From the NCBI GenBank assembly GCA_028711355.1, contig JAQTSL010000083.1, forward strand, positions 1 through 12,082: a stretch of 12,082 bases of DNA. The letters run 5' to 3'. Below, piece after piece: positions 1 to 7,263 of the stretch. Numbering within the stretch: the first letter of the stretch is position 1; each line of letters starts with the position of its first letter. Source of the stretch: Rhodoferax sp. Lineage in GTDB: Bacteria; Pseudomonadota; Gammaproteobacteria; Burkholderiales; Burkholderiaceae_C. The translations under genes were made by a program, and so were the position numbers. The notes beneath the pieces were generated by a model. That model saw only the letters and a list, made by a program, of their open reading frames with translations. It was not told the origin of the DNA and searched no databases.

Positions 1-1464
1 GGTCAGGGTTCCCGGCGCTGCGTGGCCATCGAGATACGTTGGTTTGGTCGCTGCTGCCAGTTGGTAGGTGACCGTTCCCGTGGTTGGCACCGCGCTGATC
101 AGTGTGGGGTTGGTGACTGCATAGTGCAGACCATGGTTCGCGTCGAAAACCGGCAAAACACTGTAAAAAGCACCGGCCAATGCGCCGTTGGTCCAGCGGC
201 CAATGCTCATGATGCCGTCCGTCGCCAATTCGCCGACGCTGGCGCTGCCAATGGTCGGAGCCTCACTGACCGAGGCCGTATAGCCGGTCATGTTGCCCGC
301 AGAGTCAAACTGGGCGCTGATTGGCGTGCGGTTGTCGATTCCCGGATTGGGTCCCGCTGGTGGCGTGTTGGCACTGCCCGAGTAGATGATGCCGTAATCT
401 GTCCCCGAACTCAGGGCGTTCGCATTGGCGCCACCACCACCGGCAGGCGGCGTGACCGTTACCGGGTTGTTGGTGCTGGCGTTGACCTCTGCCGAGGCGA
501 CCGATTCGCCGGCTGCATTGGAAGCAGTGACCTTGTAGAAATACGCAGTAGAGGCCGTGAGCCCGGTGCTGGTGCTGGCGGGTGTTGTCACCGTGTCCAC
601 CTTGTTGGCCTCGGAGACTTGCACATTCGCGGCGGACGATCGGTACACGGCGTAGGAAGTAGCGCCGGTTACGGCTGTCCAGCTCAGGCTGATGTCGGTG
701 CTGCTGCTGGCACTCGCTGCCAAGCCCTCCGGTGCGGCGGGGACGACCATGGAGCCACCGCTCACGGTTGCGGCAAAGGTGTTGCCCAGCGCAGCACTAA
801 ACCCTGTAGGTGCAGTGAAGGCGGGTGTGGCTGCGGCGCTGAGCAGCGTGCTATAGCTGACAGATGCCTTGGTCATGGCGGCCTTGAATGCAGCCAGCGT
901 GTCGTCCATGCTGTTGCCGGCGGCGGCAGTGAATGCGCTGGTTACCGGGTTCAAAGTGACCAGTGGTGCCAGTGCTGCCAGGGTGCTGCGAATCTTGGCG
1001 ATGGAAGCATCCACCGCCGTCTGGTTGATCGTGGTCAGGGGCGTCTTGGATGTGCCCAAGGCAGTGAACCAGGTACTTGGCGTAGCCGTGGCCGCCAGGT
1101 TGGCTAGCAGCAGGTCGGTCATTGGGGTGACATTGACCGTGCCCACGGTTACTGCAATGGAGTGGTAGGGCGTGGCATTGGTGACACTGTTGACCATGCC
1201 ACCACTCACCTGCACCGCGCAGGGCAAGGTCTGCCCTGTCAGATTGAACTGAAACACGCCGTCGTTGCTGGTTGTGGTACTGGCGATGGCATTGCCAGCA
1301 GCACACTGAATGTTGACCGTGCCATTCACAATCGGGGCGCCCACGGCGGCGATACCAGTGATCCCGGTCGTGGCCTCTGGACTGCTACCGCCGCAACCGG
1401 TCAGTGCGAAGCCGAGGGCGGCGGCACTTGACAGTACCAGTTTCTTGCATGTCATCGAGTTCAT
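1..1464 (-). CDS. FN3-domain lipoprotein, C-terminus cut by window edge
   Basis: The frame is open for 488 codons from the ATG at 1464 to the left edge with no stop, so the C-terminus is missing. An AAGGAGA ribosome site lies just upstream of the ATG. The N-terminus is a lipoprotein signal: K7-K8, a hydrophobic stretch, and lipobox ALTGC with the lipidated cysteine at residue 24, followed by GGSS. Residues about 30-90 look like a small beta-sandwich of the carboxypeptidase-regulatory-like kind (weak call). Residues about 242-328 form a fibronectin type III domain (PEGLAAS, ISLSWTAV, YAVYRS, STAYFYKVTASNAAGES). A GGGG-containing linker follows. The last ~140 residues are beta-rich (IGRWTNG, GLHYAVTNPT, TTGTVTYQLAATKPT) and recall the calycin-like barrel at the end of some burkholderial FecR-domain and TbpB-like proteins; that is from memory only. 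It is probably anchored to the outer membrane. It is the second gene after 1475-2611, 10 bp away. Exact function unknown. Confidence 0.85.
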   Translation of the reverse strand, partial: MNSMTCKKLVLSSAAALGFALTGCGGSSPEATTGITGIAAVGAPIVNGTVNIQCAAGNAIASTTTSNDGVFQFNLTGQTLPCAVQVSGGMVNSVTNATPYHSIAVTVGTVNVTPMTDLLLANLAATATPSTWFTALGTSKTPLTTINQTAVDASIAKIRSTLAALAPLVTLNPVTSAFTAAAGNSMDDTLAAFKAAMTKASVSYSTLLSAAATPAFTAPTGFSAALGNTFAATVSGGSMVVPAAPEGLAASASSSTDISLSWTAVTGATSYAVYRSSAANVQVSEANKVDTVTTPASTSTGLTASTAYFYKVTASNAAGESVASAEVNASTNNPVTVTPPAGGGGANANALSSGTDYGIIYSGSANTPPAGPNPGIDNRTPISAQFDSAGNMTGYTASVSEAPTIGSASVGELATDGIMSIGRWTNGALAGAFYSVLPVFDANHGLHYAVTNPTLISAVPTTGTVTYQLAAATKPTYLDGHAAPGTLT

Positions 1465-1474
1465 GAGGTTCTCC

Positions 1475-2611
1475 TTACTTGGCGGGATATTTCTGAAAAA
1501 GCCTGGCAAATGCGCCCGTGGAGCGCGCCAGCACGTCTTGCGCTGCCACTTGGTATTGCGGCTCCGAAGCTTGCATGACGTAGCTGGCGGTGGAGCGTTT
1601 CGCGCCCCCGGCGTTTGCCAAGCCAGCAAATGCACCGAGCGCATCAAAAATGCCTTTGGCGACCTGGTTGTCTTGCTTGGCTATTTCCTGCAGGCTGCCA
1701 AATTCGACCTTGCTGGTGATGCCCTTTTTCATCTGCACGCCGCCTTCTTCTGACCCAGACGCGTAAAGGCTTGAGAACGTACGCACAGCCATGCCTGGAA
1801 TGGCGGCCGCGGTAGCCTCGCTGGAAACCATGCCGGACTGGTTGCCACTGGACGTCATCGAGACAAAATTCACCACGATCAGCGGCACCACGACGATTGC
1901 ATTGAGCTTCTTGGTGTACTCGCCATAGCGTCGCCAGTTGCCCAAATCAAATCCACCCCGGTCACTCCAGCCGCTTTCCAGGTGGATGAACCACAGCGGC
2001 ATTCCGGTTGGCGACAAAATCTGCAATGTCTGGTTACCCACTTCTTTGGTAAACGGGTTCTGGGCGCTGCTGGGAGTCACCTGTAAGCCAGAGAAGAATT
2101 CCTTCAGCTCTTCAAGCGGTACTACTTCGCGCCCGGCCAGTTTGAGCTGTTCGAGAAAATTGGCGTAAGCCTGGTCCACAACGACCTGCATGGCTACGCC
2201 GTCAACACCTGCCAGTGCCGCATTGACGGTGACGCTGGCGCCGCTCTTGTCTTTGGTGCCGAAAAAACCACCGCTGGCTCGTACCTGGGCAGATGCACTG
2301 TCCTTGGTGACAAAGGCGACGCGAAAACCCGGCACCGCCACGCGTTTGTATTGCGGCAGTATTTGCGTCACATCCTTGCCAAAAGTGCCGCCCATCTTTC
2401 CGGTGAAGTGGGCATCCGGGTCCACCTCCGGCAAGGCGGCACCCGAAGGTTTGGGCACTTGTTTGGCTGCTGGTGCTTGGGCGCTTGGAGCTTGGGGGGA
2501 TACCTCGGGGGATGGTGCGCTGCCAGTCTGGCACCAGCCACTGCCGTTGGCCAGGGCAAGCGACAGCGCACATAGCAACTGGTTCGCTCGGATGGATTTC
2601 GTAGAAGTCAC
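1475..2611 (-). CDS. Secreted protein of unknown function (378 aa)
   Basis: No family recognised. The start is GTG at 2611; no ATG lies in frame before the upstream stop, and AAAGGAAAA sits about 6-8 bp ahead of it. The first ~28 residues form a Sec signal peptide: charged N-terminus (K5, R8), hydrophobic core LLCALSLALA, likely cleavage near GWCQ. The cysteine does not sit in a lipobox. Residues about 32-58 are rich in Pro, Ala and Ser, a flexible spacer. The globular part contains YKRVAVPGFRVAFVT, a GVDGVAMQVVVDQAYANFL segment and a hydrophobic strand IVVVPLIVVNFVS near residue 240; the C-terminal third is Ala-rich and probably helical. The mature protein is expected in the periplasm or outer membrane. 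It lies directly upstream of the FN3 lipoprotein gene (10 bp gap), so the two are probably co-transcribed, and is divergent from a histidine kinase gene. Confidence 0.85.
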   Translation of the reverse strand: MTSTKSIRANQLLCALSLALANGSGWCQTGSAPSPEVSPQAPSAQAPAAKQVPKPSGAALPEVDPDAHFTGKMGGTFGKDVTQILPQYKRVAVPGFRVAFVTKDSASAQVRASGGFFGTKDKSGASVTVNAALAGVDGVAMQVVVDQAYANFLEQLKLAGREVVPLEELKEFFSGLQVTPSSAQNPFTKEVGNQTLQILSPTGMPLWFIHLESGWSDRGGFDLGNWRRYGEYTKKLNAIVVVPLIVVNFVSMTSSGNQSGMVSSEATAAAIPGMAVRTFSSLYASGSEEGGVQMKKGITSKVEFGSLQEIAKQDNQVAKGIFDALGAFAGLANAGGAKRSTASYVMQASEPQYQVAAQDVLARSTGAFARLFQKYPAK

Positions 2612-2647
2612 GGCGTTTTCCTTTGCAAGGTAATGTGCACAGCACCG

Positions 2648-2675
2648 ACTCTAGGCAATGTGTGTGATATGTCCA
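2648..2675 (-). promoter_or_regulatory. Sigma-70-like promoter for the exported-protein operon
   Basis: Read on the minus strand, TGGACA (2675-2670, five of six matches to TTGACA) is followed by a 16-bp spacer and TAGAGT (2653-2648, four of six matches to TATAAT). Transcription would begin near 2641, leaving about 30 nt of leader before the GTG at 2611. It is the only well-formed promoter seen in the 117 bp between the two divergent units. Confidence 0.5.
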
Positions 2676-2692
2676 CCCCCTGAACGCGGGGG
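2676..2692. repeat. C5/G5 hairpin dyad in divergent intergenic region
   Basis: Five C (2676-2680) and the first five of a G7 run (2688-2694) flank TGAACGC. The dyad abuts the -35 element of the minus-strand promoter. It could be an operator or a chance GC dyad; no T-run follows on either strand, so it is not a classical terminator. Confidence 0.3.
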
Positions 2693-2708
2693 GGCGATGT
2701 TTGCGGAT

Positions 2709-2726
2709 TGACGTATCCTTGCGTCA
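2709..2726. promoter_or_regulatory. Inverted repeat TGACG-N8-CGTCA before the kinase start
   Basis: A perfect 5-bp inverted repeat with 8-bp spacing ends 2 bp before the ATG of the histidine kinase and lies upstream of the minus-strand promoter. Such a dyad could be a site for a dimeric regulator, for example the LuxR-type regulator encoded at 4600. This is inference from position and symmetry only. Confidence 0.3.
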
Positions 2727-2728
2727 CC

Positions 2729-4603
2729 ATGGTGTATTTGCTGGCCTGCTTGCTGTCGCTGGGTTTGCTTGCGCCTGCACAGACGCAGGGGGCAGCGGTT
2801 GCGCCGCCGATGACGCTGGAGCGTGCGCAGTGGGCCGACGTTCCGGCTCTTTCCCCGCCCCAGGGTGCCTTTGTCCAGTGGACGCGGCTGCCAGACGTGT
2901 GGCGCGGCAGTTCTGCGTCTTTGCCCCAGCAGCGCTGGTACCACCTGGCTTTTGACGACGCCGGTTGGGAGCTTCCGGCGGTGTACATCGAGCGCGCCTG
3001 CACCAATGTCGAAGTCTGGGTCAACGGTGCACGCGTTGGCAGTGGCGGCACCATGGTGGAGCCATTGACGCGAACCTGTTATTTCGCCCAGGTTTTCAAG
3101 TTTCAGCGCAGCCTGCTCCAACCCACCGGCAATCGCCTCGATTTGCGCGTAGCAGGGTACCCGCAGGACATGGTGGCTTCGCGGCAACGTGTCGGCGGTC
3201 TCTCGCCGGTGTGGCTGGGCGATCAGTCTGAACTGGTAGCGCGCAGTGAAGCACGCAATTTCTGGAACATTGACCTCGCGCGGGTGATTGGTATCGCCAT
3301 TGGCGTGATCGGCCTGGCCATGATCGCGCTGGGCTGGTTGCGGCCCCAAAGCAGGCATCCGCTGTTTTTCGGTTTGGCCTTGGTACTGTGGGCAGTCATG
3401 GGCACACGCTTGTATGTGCATGATGTGCCGCTGCACTGGCGCGCGGCTGAAATTGGGTACACCGCCCTTTATGCCCCGTTTGCCTATGCCTTGGTGCAAT
3501 TCCTGATGCATTTCGTGCGGCAACCTCGGCAGTGGGTGCAACGGGCACTGCTGTACCAATGCGCCGTGGTGCCGCTGATGCTGGTTGCGGTGCCCAGCCA
3601 TTGGCTGGCCGACGCGGCAGTGGTGGAGTATGGGTTGCTGGCGGCCGAGTTTCTGGCTGTCATTGCCTTTTTTGCCTGGCACAGTTGGCGGCACATGCGC
3701 CGGGACTTTTGGGTTTTGGGCAGCGTGCTCTTGTTGCTGCTGAGTCTGACCGTGCTGGAGGTGGCCATTCAGTCGGGCCGGATTGATCTTCCCGAGGTGC
3801 ACTTGCTGCATCTGGCGATGCCCGTCATTGCGCTGGTTATGGGCGTTCGGCTGGTGCAGGAGTTCGCGGCTGCTTTGGCTGAAACAGAGCGGCTCAATCG
3901 CGAACTTGAGGCGCGGGTGGCGCAAAAGAGTGTGGAAATTGAACACGCCTATCAGCAGCTCAGCGACCTGCGGGCCGAACAGGCGGCTTTGGCCGAGCGG
4001 CAACGCATTGCTGCCGACCTGCACGACGACCTGGGCGCGCAACTGGTCACCATTGCGCAGGCCAGTCTGGTGGCCAACGATATTGGCCGCGTGAGCGAGC
4101 TGGCGCGCAAGGCATTGGCCGATATGCGTCTGGCGGTGCGCGGTTTGACTGGCGCAGCACAACCGGTGGCCTATGTGTTGGCCGACTGGCGCCGCGAAAC
4201 GGTGGAGCGCCTACAGGTGGCCGGCATCGCAACATTCTGGAATGCCAGTGAAGCGCCTGAGGAATGGGTTTTTTCGTCACGTATGCAGGTGCAACTGACG
4301 CGTGTGTTGCGTGAGGCGGTTTCCAACGTGATTCACCACAGTGGCGCAGCGCATTGCTGGGTGGACGTGCATGTGACAGGGCAAGAACTGAAGCTGGGCA
4401 TTGAAGACGATGGCCGGGGTTTTGACGTACAGCAAATCAGCCCCGGGCGCGGCCTACGCAACCTGGAAACACGCACCCACACCATGGGCGGTACCTTGCA
4501 CATCGCACCAAGGGAGGGTGGGGGCAGCGCCATTCGGGTGTGTGTTCCGCTCGATGGCGGCGCAGCGGTGCCAGCCGATGCAAAGGCAGGAGATATTCCA
4601 TGA
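2729..4603 (+). CDS. 7TMR-DISM histidine kinase, HisKA_3 type
   Basis: Membrane sensor kinase, 624 aa from the ATG at 2729. That start gives a clean signal peptide (hydrophobic residues 2-17, then AQTQGA); a TTG seven codons earlier is possible, and neither has a strong ribosome site. Residues about 22-180 form a periplasmic beta-rich, jelly-roll-like domain (VEVWVNGARVGSGG). Residues about 186-380 contain seven hydrophobic segments, matching the 7TMR-DISM arrangement. A coiled coil (about 388-425) leads to the HisKA_3 phosphoacceptor motif ERQRIAADLHDDLG, with the phosphorylated His at 432. The HATPase_c domain shows an N-box (EAVSNVIHH, Asn 533), a G1 box EDDGRGFD (about 559-566) and a G2 box GRGLRNLETR. 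On sensing an unknown periplasmic ligand it should autophosphorylate and pass phosphate to the downstream regulator; the two genes overlap by ATGA. It is divergent from the secreted protein and lipoprotein genes, which may be targets. Confidence 0.93.
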   Translation: MVYLLACLLSLGLLAPAQTQGAAVAPPMTLERAQWADVPALSPPQGAFVQWTRLPDVWRGSSASLPQQRWYHLAFDDAGWELPAVYIERACTNVEVWVNGARVGSGGTMVEPLTRTCYFAQVFKFQRSLLQPTGNRLDLRVAGYPQDMVASRQRVGGLSPVWLGDQSELVARSEARNFWNIDLARVIGIAIGVIGLAMIALGWLRPQSRHPLFFGLALVLWAVMGTRLYVHDVPLHWRAAEIGYTALYAPFAYALVQFLMHFVRQPRQWVQRALLYQCAVVPLMLVAVPSHWLADAAVVEYGLLAAEFLAVIAFFAWHSWRHMRRDFWVLGSVLLLLLSLTVLEVAIQSGRIDLPEVHLLHLAMPVIALVMGVRLVQEFAAALAETERLNRELEARVAQKSVEIEHAYQQLSDLRAEQAALAERQRIAADLHDDLGAQLVTIAQASLVANDIGRVSELARKALADMRLAVRGLTGAAQPVAYVLADWRRETVERLQVAGIATFWNASEAPEEWVFSSRMQVQLTRVLREAVSNVIHHSGAAHCWVDVHVTGQELKLGIEDDGRGFDVQQISPGRGLRNLETRTHTMGGTLHIAPREGGGSAIRVCVPLDGGAAVPADAKAGDIP

Positions 4604-5232
4604 AAACCATCTGGATACTGGAGGACTTGCAGGAGTCACACACTTGGCTGGGCAAGGCGCTGGAGGCGGTGTTTCCAGGTGCTACCCTACACCGCTTCTT
4701 CCGCCTGTCCGAGGCACTGCAAGCCGCCCAAACGCTGGCTCCGCCGGACCTGGCGCTGGTGGATTTGAGCCTGCCCGATGGCGATGGCGTTGTGCTCATC
4801 CAGTGGTTCAACACCCATGCCCCCAAGGCGGTGTGCGTGGTGGCCAGCATTTACGACGACGATATACACCTGATGCCGGCGCTGCGCGCCGGTGCCCAGG
4901 GGTTCTTGCTCAAAGACCAGAGTTGGCAACAAATTGCCCAATTGCTGCGCGGTATTGCCGAGGGTCGGCCGCCCCTTTCCCCGGCGATCGCGCGTCGGTT
5001 GCTGGCGTACTTCAGACCCACGGCAAGTGATTTGGTGTCAGAGCGCTTGACTCAGCGCGAGACCGAAGTGCTGAGCCTCATCGCCAAAGGGCTGACCTTG
5101 GCCGAGACCGCGCGCCTGTTGGGCATCAGCACCCATACAGTGTCGGGATACACCAAGGAGATTTATCGCAAACTCAATGTGTCTTCGCGCGCGGAAGCGG
5201 CGCTCACGGCGCGGTCGATCGGGCTGGTCTGA
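4600..5232 (+). CDS. LuxR/NarL-type response regulator
   Basis: DNA-binding response regulator of 210 aa. The ATG at 4600 is chosen because it overlaps the kinase stop (ATGA) and has AGGAG at 4587-4591. The receiver domain spans about residues 3-115: acidic pocket E8-D9, phosphoacceptor D55 in LALVDLSLPDG, switch residue S83, and conserved K105 in GFLLKD. The C-terminal LuxR-type helix-turn-helix (about 147-208) shows LTQRETEVLSLIAKGLT and a recognition region GISTHTVSGYTKEIYRKLNV. Length and order fit the NarL/FixJ class. It is the cognate partner of the upstream kinase. Targets are unknown; dyads in the intergenic region at 2676-2726 are candidates. No convincing terminator follows it. Confidence 0.95.
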   Translation: MKTIWILEDLQESHTWLGKALEAVFPGATLHRFFRLSEALQAAQTLAPPDLALVDLSLPDGDGVVLIQWFNTHAPKAVCVVASIYDDDIHLMPALRAGAQGFLLKDQSWQQIAQLLRGIAEGRPPLSPAIARRLLAYFRPTASDLVSERLTQRETEVLSLIAKGLTLAETARLLGISTHTVSGYTKEIYRKLNVSSRAEAALTARSIGLV

Positions 5233-5281
5233 ACGCCTGAATGTCGGTGGCCCATGTTCTGGCGACAGCAGCGGGCACAGA

Positions 5282-5410
5282 TCAGCGCTTGATCTCGACC
5301 AGCCAGGCGCCGACATTGGGAAATTTGAGCACCCAATCTAACGCAGCGCCGTGGCGGGTGCAGTAAAAACTGGCTTGGGCCCGTGGCGAGACTGCCGCCT
5401 GAACACAAAT
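5282..5410 (-). pseudogene. Probable remnant of a coding tail downstream of hipA
   Basis: One minus-strand frame reads as an ordinary protein C-terminus: FYCTRHGAALDWVLKFPNV, then a tail GAWLVEIKR and a TGA at 5284-5282. No start codon or ribosome site can be assigned; upstream the frame dissolves into unlikely sequence (HEICVQAAVSPRAQ), and the preceding 38-codon ORF is in another frame. It may be the end of a gene whose front was lost or frameshifted. No family recognised. The remaining bases to the regulator stop (5233-5281) hold nothing I can assign. A short dyad AGATCA-N5-TGATCT lies at 5279-5295, over the end of this tail. Confidence 0.3.
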
Positions 5411-5411
5411 C

Positions 5412-5528
5412 TCATGCAGCAACCGGCTGCACCACCCACTTGACCCCCAGCGCCGCACAGACCCGGTTGACCGCGTTGACCTTGGTATCCATGCGGCGGA
5501 TCAGTTCGCGGGTGTCGGCGTCAAGCAT
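5412..5528 (-). CDS. Small ORF (38 aa) directly after hipA
   Basis: The ATG (5528-5526) follows the hipA stop with no gap (TGAATG) and in the same frame, so it could be translated by reinitiation. The product starts MLDADTRELIRRMDTKVN and ends KWVVQPVAA, a charged amphipathic helix followed by a short hydrophobic tail. No separate ribosome site and no family recognised. It may be a real accessory peptide of the hipBA operon, or the front part of the degraded gene whose tail lies at 5282-5410 in another frame; the frame change at about 5412 would then be the lesion. Confidence 0.4.
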   Translation of the reverse strand: MLDADTRELIRRMDTKVNAVNRVCAALGVKWVVQPVAA

Positions 5529-6890
5529 TCAGCGGGTATTTTCAGAATCAGGTTTGCGCAGGTCGGCTTGCAACGCGGGCGAGGCAATGTCGCCCAGGTC
5601 ACGCATGGCGGGCGCCAGTTGGTCGATCAGGCGGCCATGGGCCCCCATGTCTTCAAAGGCGGCGCGCCATTGGCGCAGCTCGCTCCAGACGCGGTGAATG
5701 ATGGCAATGGCCGTGCTGCGCTGCGGGGTGAAGGCGCTGTAGGCCGACATGGCGTTGTCCAGCGTGGCCAGCTTGCCCTGGCGGCCCACTTGCAGGTGAA
5801 GCTGGCGCTCAGACGCGATGCTGGGGCGCGGCACCACGTCATACAGCGGGCTCAGCCGCCAGCCGGGCAGGCGCGGGTCGCGCACAAAACCGTGGTTGCG
5901 CAGGTGGTCGTCGTCGTTGCTGACAAAGATGTTGAACACCATGCGGGCAAACAGCTCTTGGGTGTTGGCGCGGATCAGGCTGGGGTGGGCGTGGTCACGC
6001 ACGGCCATCGCCAGGTCTGCATAGCTTTTGAGGCGCGACTCGAACTCATCACAAGCCACCAAGGTCAGACCACTGACAAAGGGCAAGCGCTGCTCGGTCA
6101 AGCCGCTGCCCGGCAGGGTATCGTGCAGCGCGGTTTCAGATGCAATGGCCGTGCCGGGCGCGTGCCAAAAACGGTCAAACCGGCGAATCAGCAGCACCGA
6201 TTTGCCACCGATGCCCTGCACCTTGACATTGGGCACGGTCAGGCCACAGCGCTGGGCCAGTTGCAAGGTGCAGCACTCGGCCCAAGCCACATCAAACGTG
6301 TCGCCCACAGCCGGAAACTTGGCCAACCAGAGCAGGCTGGTGTCATCGCGCACCGATGCCTTGGGGCGCGCCCCCCCCGCGCCCGGTGCTGAGCCAAAAA
6401 AATCGGCCAACGCAGTGGGGATGGGCAGCCCTTGCTCGATGCGCTCGGCGGCTTCCAGCATATAGGGCAGCGACTGAATCGGTGTGGCACCGGCCTGCAC
6501 CGGGCTGCTTAACGTGCTGCGCACGTCCAGCGCACCCACGCGGTCGCTGCCTGCGCCCAGCAAGTACTCGGCCTCGGACAGGCTGTTGGCAGGCACCCGA
6601 CGCTGCGCCTCAATCACACGGCGGCCCCAGGCATCAGGCGCGGCATCACGGATGCCGCCAAATTGGGTAAGCTGGTTGGCGGGGAACAGCTCAGTGCCGC
6701 GCACGCGTGGTTTGTCGGCCAGGCTCAGGCTGAGCGGGTCAATTTCAAAGGCATCGGGCCGCTCGATGTAGCGGATACCGTAGGCGAAGCTGGAGGCCAG
6801 CACCTCGCGCTCCTGCGTGATGGACAAGCGCCCTGCGGGGGCCCAGCCTTCAGTCAGGTGGGCGAACACATAGAGTGAGCGCTGTGCCAT
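5529..6890 (-). CDS. hipA: HipA-family serine/threonine kinase toxin
   Basis: Type II toxin of 453 aa. In E. coli, HipA phosphorylates glutamyl-tRNA synthetase (GltX), halting translation and inducing persistence; the target here is not known. The N-terminal region (about 1-110) matches the HipA N1 domain. The kinase core contains GGARPK (172-177), LAKFP with the ATP-binding Lys at 191, the catalytic loop SNDDDHLRNHGF with D327, H329 and N332 (the D-x-H-x-x-N pattern), and the Mg-binding Asp 351 in LSPLYDVVP. All catalytic residues are therefore present. The start overlaps the hipB stop by one base (TGATG), indicating translational coupling. Odd points: the position equivalent to the autophosphorylated Ser150 of E. 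coli HipA appears to be Gly170, and a G8 homopolymer lies in that loop. Confidence 0.93.
   Translation of the reverse strand: MAQRSLYVFAHLTEGWAPAGRLSITQEREVLASSFAYGIRYIERPDAFEIDPLSLSLADKPRVRGTELFPANQLTQFGGIRDAAPDAWGRRVIEAQRRVPANSLSEAEYLLGAGSDRVGALDVRSTLSSPVQAGATPIQSLPYMLEAAERIEQGLPIPTALADFFGSAPGAGGARPKASVRDDTSLLWLAKFPAVGDTFDVAWAECCTLQLAQRCGLTVPNVKVQGIGGKSVLLIRRFDRFWHAPGTAIASETALHDTLPGSGLTEQRLPFVSGLTLVACDEFESRLKSYADLAMAVRDHAHPSLIRANTQELFARMVFNIFVSNDDDHLRNHGFVRDPRLPGWRLSPLYDVVPRPSIASERQLHLQVGRQGKLATLDNAMSAYSAFTPQRSTAIAIIHRVWSELRQWRAAFEDMGAHGRLIDQLAPAMRDLGDIASPALQADLRKPDSENTR
6371..6378. repeat. C8/G8 homopolymer inside hipA
   Basis: Eight C on the plus strand (G8 in the coding sense) encode the Gly-Gly of GGARPK. 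An A7 run (6396-6402) lies 17 bp away in the same gene. Both are intact in frame here. Confidence 0.9.
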
Positions 6891-7231
6891 CAGAAATCCA
6901 GCGTTTGCAGTTCAGCCGCAGACATGGGGCGCACGCGCTGGGTGGCCTCGGCCAGCGCCAGGGTGGCAAGCGATGGGTCACTTTCTTGCAGCAAAGCCGA
7001 CAGCGACAAACCAGGGGCAACGGCTTCAAGGTAGCGAAAGATCTGCCCCAGCGTGCGGCTGGGGTCGCCCTTCTCAATCAACACGGCTGTGGAACGGGCC
7101 AGGCCGGCGCGCGCAGCAGCGTCGGCCTGGCGCACCTTGCGGGCGTGCCGAAGCCGGGCCAGCTTGATGCCAATACCTTCGGCTTGAGCCAGATGCTGGC
7201 GCGTCAGCAGAGCGGCTTCCTTGTATTTCAT
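6890..7231 (-). CDS. hipB: HipB-like Xre-family antitoxin and autorepressor
   Basis: DNA-binding antitoxin of 113 aa that should bind HipA and repress its own operon. The ATG at 7231 gives a product with a helix-turn-helix (about residues 20-75: IGIKLARLRHARKVRQADAA, AGLARSTAVLIEKGDP, TLGQIFRYLEAV) typical of the Xre/HTH_3 fold. The C-terminal ~40 residues (LAEATQRVRPMSAAELQT) are probably the flexible part that contacts the toxin. No clear Shine-Dalgarno precedes the ATG; instead a 12-bp palindrome lies 2 bp upstream, so repressor binding would sit at the translation start region. It is the first gene of the hipBA unit; hipA follows with a one-base overlap. Confidence 0.88.
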   Translation of the reverse strand: MKYKEAALLTRQHLAQAEGIGIKLARLRHARKVRQADAAARAGLARSTAVLIEKGDPSRTLGQIFRYLEAVAPGLSLSALLQESDPSLATLALAEATQRVRPMSAAELQTLDF

Positions 7232-7233
7232 GT

Positions 7234-7245
7234 CTGTAATTACAG
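7234..7245. promoter_or_regulatory. Palindromic operator CTGTAATTACAG before hipB
   Basis: A perfect 12-bp palindrome 2 bp upstream of the hipB ATG. Symmetric sites just upstream of hipB are the usual targets of HipB-type repressors. A related, less symmetric sequence (CCGTAATATCGG, minus strand, 7275-7264) sharing GTAAT lies with its centre 30 bp upstream. Confidence 0.55.
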
Positions 7246-7263
7246 TTCAAATTAACTTAATGG

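Noticed and set aside
22..1107. Plus-strand open frame of 361 codons
   Set aside because: Antisense to the lipoprotein gene; Gly/Arg/Cys-rich translation with no domain, while the minus frame has a lipobox and FN3 domain.
2708..2728. TTG start for the histidine kinase
   Set aside because: The ATG at 2729 gives a cleaner signal peptide; the TTG extension has no better ribosome site. Not fully excluded.
2651..4162. Minus-strand open frame of about 500 codons opposite the histidine kinase
   Set aside because: His/Gln-rich low-complexity translation caused by GC codon bias opposite a gene with clear kinase motifs.
5568..6392. Plus-strand frame of 274 codons opposite hipA
   Set aside because: Shadow of hipA; hipA has complete kinase motifs.
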